NCBI GenBank assembly: GCA_963736715.1
Contig: CAVTQA010000042.1
Coordinates: 1 to 64,000 of the forward strand
Direction: 5' to 3'
DNA length: 64,000 nt
DNA from: AP-15 sp963736715
Lineage (GTDB): Bacteria; Pseudomonadota; Alphaproteobacteria; ATCC43930; CGMCC-115725
Shown one piece after another: positions 41,932-49,806 of the stretch. Positions within the stretch are counted from its first letter, which is position 1, and every line of letters starts with the position of its first letter. The position numbers and the translations under genes were made by a program. Below the pieces are notes generated by a model that had not been told where the DNA came from, did no database searches, and was given only the letters and a program-made list of their open reading frames with translations.

Positions 41932-43347
41932 ATGCCGCAGATCCAGTCAAACAGCCCACACCTACTCGCGGGGTTGGGTCAGGCGGGTTCGGCGGAAGCT
42001 GGCGAACATTGCCCTGGGATGGTGCCGCAACCAAGACGCGGCCGAGCGGCTTCCCCGATCAGGGCCAGAGACCTCTTGGTGACCGAGCTGCTCGCCACGC
42101 GGCCGCCCAAGCCGGCGAATGTCGCGGCGGAAGCCGCAGCCTTCTACGAGCTCGCCACCCTTATGCTCGGCAGTCCGGAGCGAGCCATCCAGCGCTTCAT
42201 GGAGCTGGCGCTCGAGCTGTGCGATGCTGGATCGGCAGGCCTGAGTGTTCTGGCCAAGGCAGAAGACGGCAGCGAAATTTTTCGCTGGGATGCCCTGGCG
42301 GGGCAATTCGCTTCCCACGTCGGCGGGACCACTCCCCGGGATTTCAGCCCTTGCGGCCTGTGCCTCGACCAGGCGGCCCCCGTCCTTGTCTCGCGCCCGG
42401 CGCGCCTGTTTACCTATTTCGAACAAGTCGAGCCCCCCATCATCGAAGGCCTCATCGTCCCGCTTTATGACGCGGGCGGCATCCCGTTGGCGACGATCTG
42501 GGTTGTTGCGCACGACGATCAGCATAAGTTCGACATCGAGCATGTGCGGGTCATGACCCAATTGGCCGCGCAACTCGTCCTCGCGCTGAAAATTCTCAAG
42601 CAGAAAAGCGCTGGGCTCGCAGCGGAGCTGGACAAAGCCAAGGGTCTCAGTCAGTCAAAGACACGGCTTCTAGCCTCGGTGGGACATGATCTTCGGCAAC
42701 CGCTGACCGTGATCATGGGTGTCCTCGAGATGATCGCAGCTCGCCAGGGCGACCCCGAGTGGAAGCTGCTCGCGCACGCAAAGGCAGCAACGGCTCGCTT
42801 GGCGCGTGCCTTCGATCTGATGATGGAGGTCGGCCGGCTGGACCTCAATCATATACAACCGAGCGCGCGCGCCTATCGCCTTGGCAAGCTGTTTGATGAG
42901 CTTTGCAACCAGCATAAAGGAGAAGCGGAGCGCAAAGGGATCGCCTTCCGAGTGGCTGCCGGTAATTTGACCGTTTTATCGGATCCTGAGCTGCTGGGTC
43001 CGATCCTGCACAACTTGGTCGACAACGCGATCAAATACACCGACCGAGGGGGTGTCCTCGTGGGCTGCCGCCGCCGCCGTGATCATGTGTTGATCCAGGT
43101 GTGCGACACTGGCCGAGGCATTCCCTCCGATATGCTAAGCATCATCTTTGACGAGTACCGGCAGGTCGCGCCGCTCACCAGCGTGGGCACCGGCCTAGGC
43201 CTGTTCATCGCAAAACAGACCGCCGACTTGTTGGGCCATGCGCTAACGGTGCGATCGGCCCTAGGCCGCGGCACCTGCTTCAGCATCGCCGTCCCCCTAT
43301 CGAGCGACGCCGGTCAAGACCTATCCAAGCTCGGGGCTCCCGGGTGA
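41932..43347 (+). CDS. GAF-domain sensor histidine kinase
   Basis: A 471-residue soluble kinase. A GAF domain occupies about residues 70-220 (PERAIQRFMELALELCDAGSAG, FSPCGLCLDQAAPVLVSRP, IEGLIVPLYDAGGIPLATIWV). A HisKA-like helix follows with His252 in LASVGHDLRQPLTVI. The HATPase domain has ILHNLVDNAIKYT (N box), CDTGRGIP (G1) and GTGLGLFIAKQ (G2). The GHDLRQPL form of the H-box is typical of the HWE/PilS-like alphaproteobacterial kinases that also carry receiver partners. No response regulator is adjacent. FSPCG in the GAF domain could be a redox or light-sensing cysteine. Confidence 0.88.
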   Translation: MPQIQSNSPHLLAGLGQAGSAEAGEHCPGMVPQPRRGRAASPIRARDLLVTELLATRPPKPANVAAEAAAFYELATLMLGSPERAIQRFMELALELCDAGSAGLSVLAKAEDGSEIFRWDALAGQFASHVGGTTPRDFSPCGLCLDQAAPVLVSRPARLFTYFEQVEPPIIEGLIVPLYDAGGIPLATIWVVAHDDQHKFDIEHVRVMTQLAAQLVLALKILKQKSAGLAAELDKAKGLSQSKTRLLASVGHDLRQPLTVIMGVLEMIAARQGDPEWKLLAHAKAATARLARAFDLMMEVGRLDLNHIQPSARAYRLGKLFDELCNQHKGEAERKGIAFRVAAGNLTVLSDPELLGPILHNLVDNAIKYTDRGGVLVGCRRRRDHVLIQVCDTGRGIPSDMLSIIFDEYRQVAPLTSVGTGLGLFIAKQTADLLGHALTVRSALGRGTCFSIAVPLSSDAGQDLSKLGAPG

Positions 43348-43635
43348 GATGCGTAGGATGTAGGAGGAGGAGCGCGCCACTTAGGGAATGCGCTCCGCGT
43401 ACCGGCTCCTACCAACAGATTGGGGCGCAATATTTCAACAACGAATACGAAGATGCGTTGATTGGAGCCATGCCCGACCGCGGAGGTCGTGTAAACGCAT
43501 GTGCCAGCACGACGCGACAGTGGTGCCGATCAGAAAAGCAGAACGGCGCAAGGCCGGATCTCAACAGTCCGCGCTGCAGGAGCCTGAGCACCTGTTTTTC
43601 CGGGGCAGGGAGGCGCGTATTTCGCGATAATGGGT

Positions 43636-43858
43636 GATTTGGGATCGCGCGGAACGCACGATGCACAAAGATTGTTTCATACGTGCGAACCACCAACGTC
43701 GCGCGATGAGCCAGATCGCGGCCATTACCGTAAAGGTCGTCACCGAAGCTCCAGTATTGGGCCAAGGCGATACCGACGCCAGGCCAAAGCCAGACCCCAG
43801 AGCAAGGATGATCAGCGACAATGCGGCGGCTGCGAACGCTCCGCCTATGCATACCCAT
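43636..43858 (-). pseudogene. Inverted N-terminal part of a membrane-protein gene
   Basis: The minus strand reads TSWVCIGGAFAAAALSLIIL, ALGSGFGLASVSPWPNTGAS and VTTFTVMAAIWLI, the usual first two membrane segments of a family whose next part (HTHEVFFRDTAHGFLAWAV) is encoded on the plus strand immediately to the right. ATGGGT at 43630-43635 and ACCCAT at 43853-43858 form an inverted pair. Flipping the DNA between them puts ITH and EVFFRDTAHG in one continuous frame. The segment after AIWLI is poorly conserved, so additional decay is likely. Confidence 0.55.
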
Positions 43859-44446
43859 GAAGTTTTCTTTCGCGACACTGCCCACGGCTTTTTAGCGTGG
43901 GCTGTTGCCGTGGTTATCGGTGCTGCGGTTCTCGCATCCGGAGTGTCATCCCTGTTGAGCGGCGGGGCTCACGCGGCGGGGACCGTTGCCTCGGGAGCCG
44001 CCGACGGCGCAAGCCGGGGGGCGGTTCAGGAAAATCCATTTGCCTATTACGTCGACAGCTTGTTCCGCTCCGATCACCCGAATGCAAATGCCACCGATCA
44101 GGACGTACGTGCCGAGGCTGCGCGCATTCTTGCAGCGGGGATCAGAAACGGCGACGTTCCAGCCGGCGACAAGACCTATCTTGCTCAACTCGTAGCCGCG
44201 CGCACCGGTATTTCACAAGCCGATGCCGAGAAGCGGGTCGATGACGTGATTGCAAAGGCGAAGGCCGCCGAGACGAAAGCTCGCCAGATCGCAGACGCAA
44301 CCCGCAAAGCGGGTGCTTATCTGTCGATCTTCACCGCCGTATCGATGTTGATCGGGGCATTTATCGCAGCGGCAGCAGCCGCGCTTGGCGGTCGGCATCG
44401 GGACGAGGACTGGCGCGCTGTTGCGGGCCCGCTCGGATACCGATGA
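43847..44446 (+). CDS. Membrane protein, truncated at N-terminus
   Basis: 199 residues from MHTHEVFFRDTAHGFLAWAVA: two membrane helices (GFLAWAVAVVIGAAVLASGVSS and YLSIFTAVSMLIGAFIAAAAAAL) around a periplasmic domain with YVDSLFRSDHPNANATDQD and an alanine/lysine-rich helix (KRVDDVIAKAKAAETKARQIAD). Homologues that I recall begin with two further membrane segments, which here lie inverted on the other strand. The downstream 60-residue membrane protein may share its transcript. Function of the family is unknown. Confidence 0.65.
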   Translation: MHTHEVFFRDTAHGFLAWAVAVVIGAAVLASGVSSLLSGGAHAAGTVASGAADGASRGAVQENPFAYYVDSLFRSDHPNANATDQDVRAEAARILAAGIRNGDVPAGDKTYLAQLVAARTGISQADAEKRVDDVIAKAKAAETKARQIADATRKAGAYLSIFTAVSMLIGAFIAAAAAALGGRHRDEDWRAVAGPLGYR

Positions 44447-44520
44447 AATGCCCGCTGCGTGCCATCCGAATGGGCATCCGCCGACTTGAGTCCAACGACT
44501 ACTGAGAAAGGGAGCGTGTC

Positions 44521-44703
44521 ATGGAATTGATCCTCATAATTATTCTGCTGATCATCCTTTTCGGTGGCGGGTTCGGATATTATCGCGGTGGCTATCACAC
44601 CCGCGGCGGCCCTTACAGTATCGGGGGAATACTCGGAGTTATCCTTATCGTTGTCCTGATCGTATGGTTGCTGCGGGGAGCCGGGTACGTAGGCGGTTTC
44701 TGA
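44521..44703 (+). CDS. Small hydrophobic membrane protein
   Basis: A 60-residue protein with two hydrophobic stretches, LILIIILLIILFGGGFGYY and GILGVILIVVLIVWLLRGAG, separated by a Gly/Arg/Tyr turn (RGGYHTRGGP). GAAAGGGAGCGTGTC upstream gives a good ribosome-binding site. It resembles short DUF3309-like proteins of rhizobia. Probably a two-helix hairpin in the inner membrane; function unknown. Confidence 0.65.
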   Translation: MELILIIILLIILFGGGFGYYRGGYHTRGGPYSIGGILGVILIVVLIVWLLRGAGYVGGF

Positions 44704-44721
44704 ACCTCGACAGACCGACAG

Positions 44722-44747
44722 TGCTCCTCGCCGCCCCTCGAGGAGCA
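44722..44747 (+). terminator. Hairpin after the small membrane protein
   Basis: A 9-bp perfect stem TGCTCCTCG / CGAGGAGCA with an 8-base loop, 20 bases after the stop codon; no clear T tract follows. Confidence 0.45.
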
Positions 44748-44850
44748 GACCCGCCCTCTACGCCCCGGATTTGCGCACCACGATCGCTTGTCTGACGAAA
44801 CATCCCCATCTAGAGAATACCATTGATTACACAAGATGCTCGGAGTGGAG

Positions 44851-45108
44851 ATGGCGGAAAGGAACGTGCTCACGGTTCGGGTCTCGGCTGAGCTGCAGGA
44901 GCGTCTCGATGCGATCGCCGATGTTATCGACCGGCCGAGATCATGGGTGATCAACCGAGCGCTCGAAGCGTTCGTAGAATCCGAAGCTTGGCAAATTGAG
45001 GAAATAAAACGCGGACTTGCCGAAGCTGATGCGGGTGAGTTCGCGAGCGAGGCAGAAGTCGGGGCGATTTTCGAGAAGTGGCGCCGCGTAGATCCCGATG
45101 CACATTAG
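44851..45108 (+). CDS. Ribbon-helix-helix antitoxin (ParD/CopG-like)
   Basis: An 85-residue protein: the N-terminal DNA-binding strand NVLTVRVSAELQERLDAIAD, the second helix RPRSWVINRALEAFVESEAWQ, and a C-terminal toxin-wrapping region IEEIKRGLAEADAGEFASEAEVGAIF ending with a WRR motif. This is the canonical ParD/CopG layout. ATG at 44851 follows CGGAGTGGAG. Its stop overlaps the toxin start (ATG at 45098), the usual coupling. It is expected to repress its own promoter and neutralise the toxin; it is intact. Confidence 0.85.
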   Translation: MAERNVLTVRVSAELQERLDAIADVIDRPRSWVINRALEAFVESEAWQIEEIKRGLAEADAGEFASEAEVGAIFEKWRRVDPDAH

Positions 45109-45381
45109 ATGGTTGCGCACCGCGCTGCGCAACCTCGATCATCATGCGAACTACATGCCGAAAATGACCCGATCGCCGCCCGGGATACCCTGCAGCGCAT
45201 TCGAGCTGCGGTCGATCAGCTCGCGGACTACCCGAGTATGAGACGTACCGGCAGGGTTCCTCTAACGCGCGAGCTGATCGTCGGCGGCACACCGTGGATC
45301 ATCGTCTATCGCGTCCGCGCCGACGTGGTCGAGATAATCCGCGTGCTGCACGGCGCGCAATCATGGCCGCCGCAGCGGTGA
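45098..45381 (+). pseudogene. ParE/RelE-type toxin, frameshifted
   Basis: From the ATG at 45098 the frame reads MHIRWLRTALRNLDHHANY, the standard ParE start, then is lost. One base down, the toxin continues AENDPIAARDTLQRIRAAVDQL, YPSMRRTGRVPLTRELIVGGTPW, IIVYRVRADVVEIIRVLHGAQ and stops at 45381. The total is a multiple of three minus one, so a single missing base near 45154-45157 (TACAT-GCCG) breaks the gene. ParE-type toxins poison gyrase or cleave mRNA. The antitoxin beside it is intact. Confidence 0.82.
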
Positions 45382-45402
45382 TTTCGGCAGCGGAATGGCT
45401 TC

Positions 45403-45725
45403 GCGCGGCGGCGGGTGCGCTCGGATTGGATGGCGGTCGAGCGCGAGCGCGGCATCTCGGTCTCCTCGGCGGTGATGAGCTTCGAGCATGGGGGCTCGCC
45501 TTCAACCTGCTCGACACGCCGGGCCACCAGGATTTCAGCCCACTGGGGTTTCAGCGAGGACACCTATCGCACCCTGACCGCGGTCCCCGACATCCCTCCC
45601 CCGCTCGCGGGGGAGGGTTAGGGATGGTGCTCGACGCCGCCCCAATGGCGCCGAGGGGGATCGAGGAGCAGACCCGCAAGCTCTTCGAGGTCTGCCGATT
45701 GCGCGACGTGCCAATCTCACCTTTG
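45403..45725 (+). pseudogene. prfC fragment B
   Basis: Begins 22 bases after the ParE-like stop, at the codons for RRRVRSDWMAVERERGISVSS. It continues through FNLLDTPGHQDF and ends in the codons for RLRDVP. It shares with fragment A the 16-base insertion (45539-45554), a palindrome at the same site (45586-45626) and a second short insertion (CCCCAATGGCGCC). Also one base lost after FEH. About 320 bases in total. Confidence 0.88.
45586..45626. repeat. Short GC-rich palindrome within prfC fragment B (family member 7)
   Basis: CATCCCTCCCCCGC / GCGGGGGAGGGTTAGGGATG, at the same prfC position as in fragment A. Confidence 0.62.
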
Positions 45726-45737
45726 CCGCCTGCCACT

Positions 45738-45766
45738 TGACGTGTGTACACAAAGGTGTATTTCAT
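45738..45766 (+). promoter_or_regulatory. Candidate brnTA promoter with palindromic operator
   Basis: TTGACG at 45738-45743 as a -35 and a TATTTC/TTTCAT -10 region about 16-17 bases on. The perfect palindrome TGTGTACACA (45743-45752) lies between them, about 75 bases before brnT. BrnA family antitoxins are known to bind such palindromes and autorepress. Confidence 0.5.
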
Positions 45767-45826
45767 AAGCATGGCGAGATTCAGCGGACATATTGGTTGG
45801 TCGAGTACTTCCGATAGAAACCGAAA

Positions 45827-46103
45827 ATGGATTTTGAATGGGATGAAGCAAAGAGGCTCAACAACATCGAAGAACGAGGGGTAGATTTCAGGGATGCAGC
45901 CTTGATTTTTGGCGGCACTGTTATCGCAAAGGAAGACACGCGGGAGGATTATGGCGAGCAAAGATTTCGTGCTCTGGGTCGGGTTGATGATGAGTATTAC
46001 TGTCGTTGCCTATACATGGCGAGGTCCAGTCTTGCGCATCATTAGTGCGTGGAAGGTAGATGAAGATGGCAAAAAGCGATACGAAGAAATACTCTCTCGA
46101 TGA
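45827..46103 (+). pseudogene. brnT: BrnT-type ribonuclease toxin, frameshifted
   Basis: MDFEWDEAKRLNNIEERGVDF, RDAALIFGGTVIAKEDTRED, YGEQRFRALGRVDDEYY is a typical BrnT (PF04365). At about 46000 one extra T (TATTACTGTCG) breaks the frame; the next frame continues VVAYTWRGPVLRIISAWKVDEDGK and ends EEILSR at 46103. Length is a multiple of three plus one. BrnT is a RelE-fold RNase; loss of its C-terminal strand and helix should inactivate it. It overlaps brnA by about 44 bases, as in other brnTA operons. Confidence 0.85.
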
Positions 46104-46332
46104 ACTGAGGGAAATGCGCGAGCGCGGCGAAACCGAAACCCGGGCCGATGCTCCCGAACTGAAGCTAGACGCAGATTTCTGGCAGGGGGCTCGCGTCGTG
46201 ATGCCACCCGGCAAATCGTCCATTCACCTGCGCGTCGATACCGATGTGCTGGAGTGGTTCAAGGCGCAAGGGCGCGGCCATCTGAGCCGCATGAACGCCG
46301 TTTTGCGATCGTTCATGGAAGCGCAGAAGTAG
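46060..46332 (+). CDS. brnA: BrnA-type antitoxin
   Basis: A 90-residue intact BrnA (PF14384): an N-terminal toxin-binding helix KKYSLDELREMRERGETETR, a DADFWQGARVVMPPGKSS linker, and a C-terminal ribbon-helix-helix IHLRVDTDVLEWFKAQGRG, HLSRMNAVLRSFMEAQK. It may start at ATG 46060 or 46066. It neutralises BrnT and autoregulates. A degenerate copy of the same module lies at 37.6 kb, also directly followed by a prfC fragment. Confidence 0.88.
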   Translation: MKMAKSDTKKYSLDELREMRERGETETRADAPELKLDADFWQGARVVMPPGKSSIHLRVDTDVLEWFKAQGRGHLSRMNAVLRSFMEAQK

Positions 46333-46400
46333 CATCAGGCACGCTGACACGGATTATCCAGAGCGTCAAAACGCAGGCGAGGACAGGACCGTACCGATTC

Positions 46401-46612
46401 GATCATCTCGCATCCGGACGCCGGCAAGACCACGTTGACCGAGAAATTGCTGCTGTTTGGCGGGGCGCTCCAATTGGCGGGCGAGGTCAAGGCGCGCGGC
46501 GAGCGGCGGCGGGTGCGCTCGGATTGGATGGCGGTCGAGCGCGAGCGCGGCATCTCGGTCTCCTCGGCGGTGATGAGCTTCGAGCACGAGGGGCTCGCCT
46601 TCAACCTGCTCG
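46401..46612 (+). pseudogene. prfC fragment C
   Basis: About 210 bases, cleanly in frame, for SIISHPDAGKTTLTEKLLLF, GEVKARGERRRVRSDWMAV and SFEHEGLAFNLL, then switching abruptly to unrelated sequence after CTGCTCG. It is the best-preserved fragment, has no insertions, and starts 68 bases after brnA. Confidence 0.86.
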
Positions 46613-47128
46613 GACCGACAAGCAGTAACTCGTAGAGGAGACGCGTGCCTAATGCCAGCTCGGCTCGCGCGCGATCAATCTCAATGTCCTTTAGACCGAA
46701 TTTTGTTGGACGCGCGTCCATCGAATCGTGCTCTCCCCAGATTTGCTGCTTCTTAAAAGCGAGAGAGCTTCGGTCTTGGGGACGATTAGGAGGCCAATGG
46801 CATATTTCGCTGGAGCACGGTCCACACCAATGTTAGTTTGCTTCCTTAGCTAAACGCCAATCTGCGGCCCGCGGAGGTCTTAAAAGAAGTCTCCGACCGG
46901 TGGGCCGTAGGACCAGACGGAAGAGCAGCAGTTACTGGCCCGAAATTTGTGCGGAGCGAATGCCGGGGGCCATCCGAAGCGATGCATAAAGGGATTCGAC
47001 AACGGGGCGACAGGACGGCAATGGATAACAGTGGCGTTTCTATAACAACCAGCGGGTTTATGTTGCTAGAGTCCTTGCCAAAATCCAGTTGATCCTTACA
47101 TCGGCAAATATATGCAAGGAGGTTAGTC
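46613..47128. other. Non-coding or unrecognised stretch
   Basis: About 500 bases of intermediate GC content between prfC fragment C and the metalloprotease gene. Short open frames exist on both strands (for example MDARPTKFGLKDIEIDRARA on the minus strand, running into the prfC fragment) but none has a recognisable domain. It probably holds gene debris and the protease promoter. Confidence 0.4.
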
Positions 47129-48412
47129 GTGTCTAGGAGACCCCACGATGGCTGGTTTGTAGGGACGAGATGCTTTTCATTTGTCTGGGGTGTGTGGATA
47201 TGTTTTTTCCCGATATGGGCTGGATGCTCTACATGGCCGGCACACGCACAGTCGGACGCGCCGGCCCTCTTTTCTCCTCTACCGAACAACGCGATCCGCG
47301 ACGAAACGCCGGCACAGGCACAAAAGTTGAATCAGATTAGAAGCAGGCCGACAACGGAAGATATTGTTTCTCTACTTCGCTTGAATTTGTCTGCTCTTCA
47401 AGGTCAGAGAGCATCATTATCTTTACCAAATGCCTCGGCCTTGACATTTTCACGGCAGCGTTTTGATTCAATTAATAGGCAAAATTTTACTTGGTCGGGA
47501 TCGCTGCCAGGTGTCAAGGGTGATGCGACAATTGTGGTCCACAACGGTAATGCCACGGGCACGGTAAGGAGTGACGAGAACCTGTATAGGATAGAGCCGG
47601 TCGGGAATGGTGTGCATGCCCTGGTAAAAGTGAACGAAGGAAGGTTCCCGCCTGAGCACCCCCCGAGCTTTCAGGAGCGCGAAAAGCGGGGCGACGTTGG
47701 ACCGATTTTGCCGAACTCTGACAGGGCGGATCGAAAGATTGGTCCTACGCAGATAAGTGTTTTAGTTGCATACACCCCTAAAGCAGCCAACGCTGTTTCC
47801 GACATCCTTGCTACCATTACATTGGCCGTAGCTGAAGCAAATACGTCCTACAGAAACAGTGGAGTAAATATTAACTTAAAACTAGCGGGCACGATGAGCA
47901 TAGACCAATATGATGAAGACGGAAAAACTCTGGAAAATATCTTAGCAGATTTTGTACAAAACGATGCAGTAAAAATTAAAAGAAAGAACGTATTAGCAGA
48001 TTTGGTAGCAGTCATAATCAATAACTCAGACGCGTGCGGGCTTGCCGATGCCATAATGGCGACGGCTCCAACTGCGTTTGCGATTATCTATTATGATTGC
48101 GCTACCGGCTACTACTCGTTTGCGCACGAGCTTGGTCATTTGATGGGTGCTCGACATGACGAGCAAGATGACCCTCTAGATCAGCCTTACGCTTATGGTC
48201 ATGGTTTCAGGCATGATGCCTCGCCGAGCTGGCGAACGATCATGGCATATGATTGCCCGGCCGGGAGTGGATGCCCAAGGCTTCAGTTTTGGTCCAATCC
48301 GAGGACGAGTAAAGATCAGACGCCAATGGGAACAGTTGACAGGAACGATAACGCTCGGGCACTAAACCAGACTGCCACCACAGTAGCTCGGTTCCACACA
48401 CAGTTACCTTAG
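47129..48412 (+). CDS. Secreted zinc metalloprotease (reprolysin/M12-like)
   Basis: A 427-residue exported protease. A long signal peptide or membrane anchor (FVWGVWICFFPIWAGCSTWPAHA) and a ~170-residue propeptide precede the catalytic domain, which starts near ISVLVAYTPKAANAVSD. The zinc site is HELGHLMGARHD (His333, Glu334, His337, His343) with a Met-turn TIMAYD (Met372), the metzincin arrangement. Cysteine pairs (DACG, YDCA, DCPAGSGCP) may form disulfides. Base composition is clearly more AT-rich than the neighbours, which suggests horizontal acquisition. Likely an extracellular or periplasmic protease. Confidence 0.86.
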   Translation: MSRRPHDGWFVGTRCFSFVWGVWICFFPIWAGCSTWPAHAQSDAPALFSPLPNNAIRDETPAQAQKLNQIRSRPTTEDIVSLLRLNLSALQGQRASLSLPNASALTFSRQRFDSINRQNFTWSGSLPGVKGDATIVVHNGNATGTVRSDENLYRIEPVGNGVHALVKVNEGRFPPEHPPSFQEREKRGDVGPILPNSDRADRKIGPTQISVLVAYTPKAANAVSDILATITLAVAEANTSYRNSGVNINLKLAGTMSIDQYDEDGKTLENILADFVQNDAVKIKRKNVLADLVAVIINNSDACGLADAIMATAPTAFAIIYYDCATGYYSFAHELGHLMGARHDEQDDPLDQPYAYGHGFRHDASPSWRTIMAYDCPAGSGCPRLQFWSNPRTSKDQTPMGTVDRNDNARALNQTATTVARFHTQLP

Positions 48413-48512
48413 ACTTTCGTCCTGTCGGGTTCTTTCGAGCCCATTTGGCCTACACGCCGACGCGCGATCGGTCATTTAGAGACTGCCGGCATCCGGGCGC
48501 CGTCCATCAGTC

Positions 48513-49328
48513 CTATTGCGCGACAGCCGGGATAGTCGATGGAATCTTGGGGCCACTGGCGGCCGCAGCGTGCGCCGCCGGAATTGAATTGTGCACAAGA
48601 ATGATAAAGTCATCAAAGCAAGCTTGGGACGTAATGTAGATCGGGGTACCGTTATGGCTCCCCACTTGGGTCAGCGGATAGCGTGGGTTTGCCGGGTGCC
48701 AGGAGCCATCTCTGAACCAAAATAGCCAGGGATTATAGAGTGCTGTGCTCTCCTTCTCGCTTTGATATTGTTGACACGCGCGACTTTCTCCTTCGATAAG
48801 AAGTTTGGCTGCTTGTTCACTAGTCGGTACAGGTGACTGAAATGGTGGAACCCATTGAGGAGGAGGAGCCGTTTCCTTTTTATTGAAAAGATCTAGCCGT
48901 TGCGTAGCTTTGTTTAATCTATCGGCCGTTGTCGTTTGAGCTGGGACTTGGGGCGGAGCGATGATGATAAATGAGTAAACTGCCCGTAGATTTTGAAGGT
49001 CTCCTGCATCAACGACGGGCGTTAACGTCCATGAAGAGGTCCACGAAAACACGCCTAATGAGGCGGACAGAGACTTCACAAAGTGAGCGGCCCAGGAAAG
49101 TGTTGGAGTTAGACTTGTGCTAGCCTGAGCTGAGCCCTGACTCATCACAACCTGAGAGGGCACCATTTCAGGATCATCGATTGCTCTTCCAATGTTATAA
49201 ACCACCTGAGTTTCGCGTACATCCGCAATGGTGGCTATTAGCTCCTCAGCATTTTGGGTAGCCTGAAAAGGAGCACATCCAGCCGACAATAGGACAATTA
49301 TTAGGACTGTCGATTTCACAAAACGCAT
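48513..49328 (-). CDS. Lipoprotein of unknown function
   Basis: About 271 residues starting MRFVKSTVLIIVLLSAGCAPF, with a lipobox LSAGC. It continues AEELIATIADVRETQVVYNIGRAIDDPEMVPSQV and DAGDLQNLRAVYSFI, a pattern I recall from uncharacterised lipoproteins of proteobacteria. A later part has WVPPFQSPVPTSEQAAKLLIEGESR and NPWLFWFRDGSWHP. It is convergent with the metalloprotease and has the same AT-richer composition, so both may have arrived together. Longer starts at 49349 or 49355 are possible. Confidence 0.65.
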   Translation of the reverse strand: MRFVKSTVLIIVLLSAGCAPFQATQNAEELIATIADVRETQVVYNIGRAIDDPEMVPSQVVMSQGSAQASTSLTPTLSWAAHFVKSLSASLGVFSWTSSWTLTPVVDAGDLQNLRAVYSFIIIAPPQVPAQTTTADRLNKATQRLDLFNKKETAPPPQWVPPFQSPVPTSEQAAKLLIEGESRACQQYQSEKESTALYNPWLFWFRDGSWHPANPRYPLTQVGSHNGTPIYITSQACFDDFIILVHNSIPAAHAAAASGPKIPSTIPAVAQ

Positions 49329-49493
49329 GTCCCGGAAGTTAGCTTCCATATCCACGGCCCGCTCAGCTCTCGTTAACGCCCTACTTGTGGTAGAATAGCG
49401 ATGGCCAAGTTAGCCGTCAATCGCGATTTTCGCCGAATTTAAAGTGGTTTTCTAACTGCCCGACGATCCCACCGTAACAGCCAAAGCGGATTG

Positions 49494-49806
49494 ATGAGCA
49501 CCCTGACCGACGAGATTGCCCGCCGGCGCACCTTTGCGATCATTTCGCATCCGGACGCCGGCAAGACCACCTTGACCGAGAAATTGCTGCTGTTTGGCGG
49601 GACGATCCAATTGGCGGGCGAAGTGAAGGCGCGCGGCGAGCCGGCGGCGGGTGCGCTCGGATTGGATGGCGGTCGAGCGCGAGCGCGGCATCTCGGTCTC
49701 CTCGGCGGTGATGAGCTTCGAGCACGAGGGGCTCGCCTTCAACCTCCTCGACACGCCGGGCCACCAGATTTCAGCCCACTGGGATTTCAGCGAGGGCACC
49801 TATCGG
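49494..49806 (+). pseudogene. prfC fragment D
   Basis: Keeps the true start context (GGATTGATGAG) and reads MSTLTDEIARRRTFAIISHP, DAGKTTLTEKLLLFGGTIQL, GEVKARGE before one extra C (GAGCCGGCGG against GAGCGGCGG) shifts the frame. It carries the same 16-base insertion as fragments A and B (49775-49790) and ends in the codons for FSEDTYR. Lies about 360 bases upstream of the intact prfC. Confidence 0.88.

Noticed and set aside
46645..46836. A 63-codon frame after prfC fragment C
   Set aside because: No ribosome-binding site, no homology-like motifs and serine/arginine-rich composition; treated as part of an unassigned stretch.
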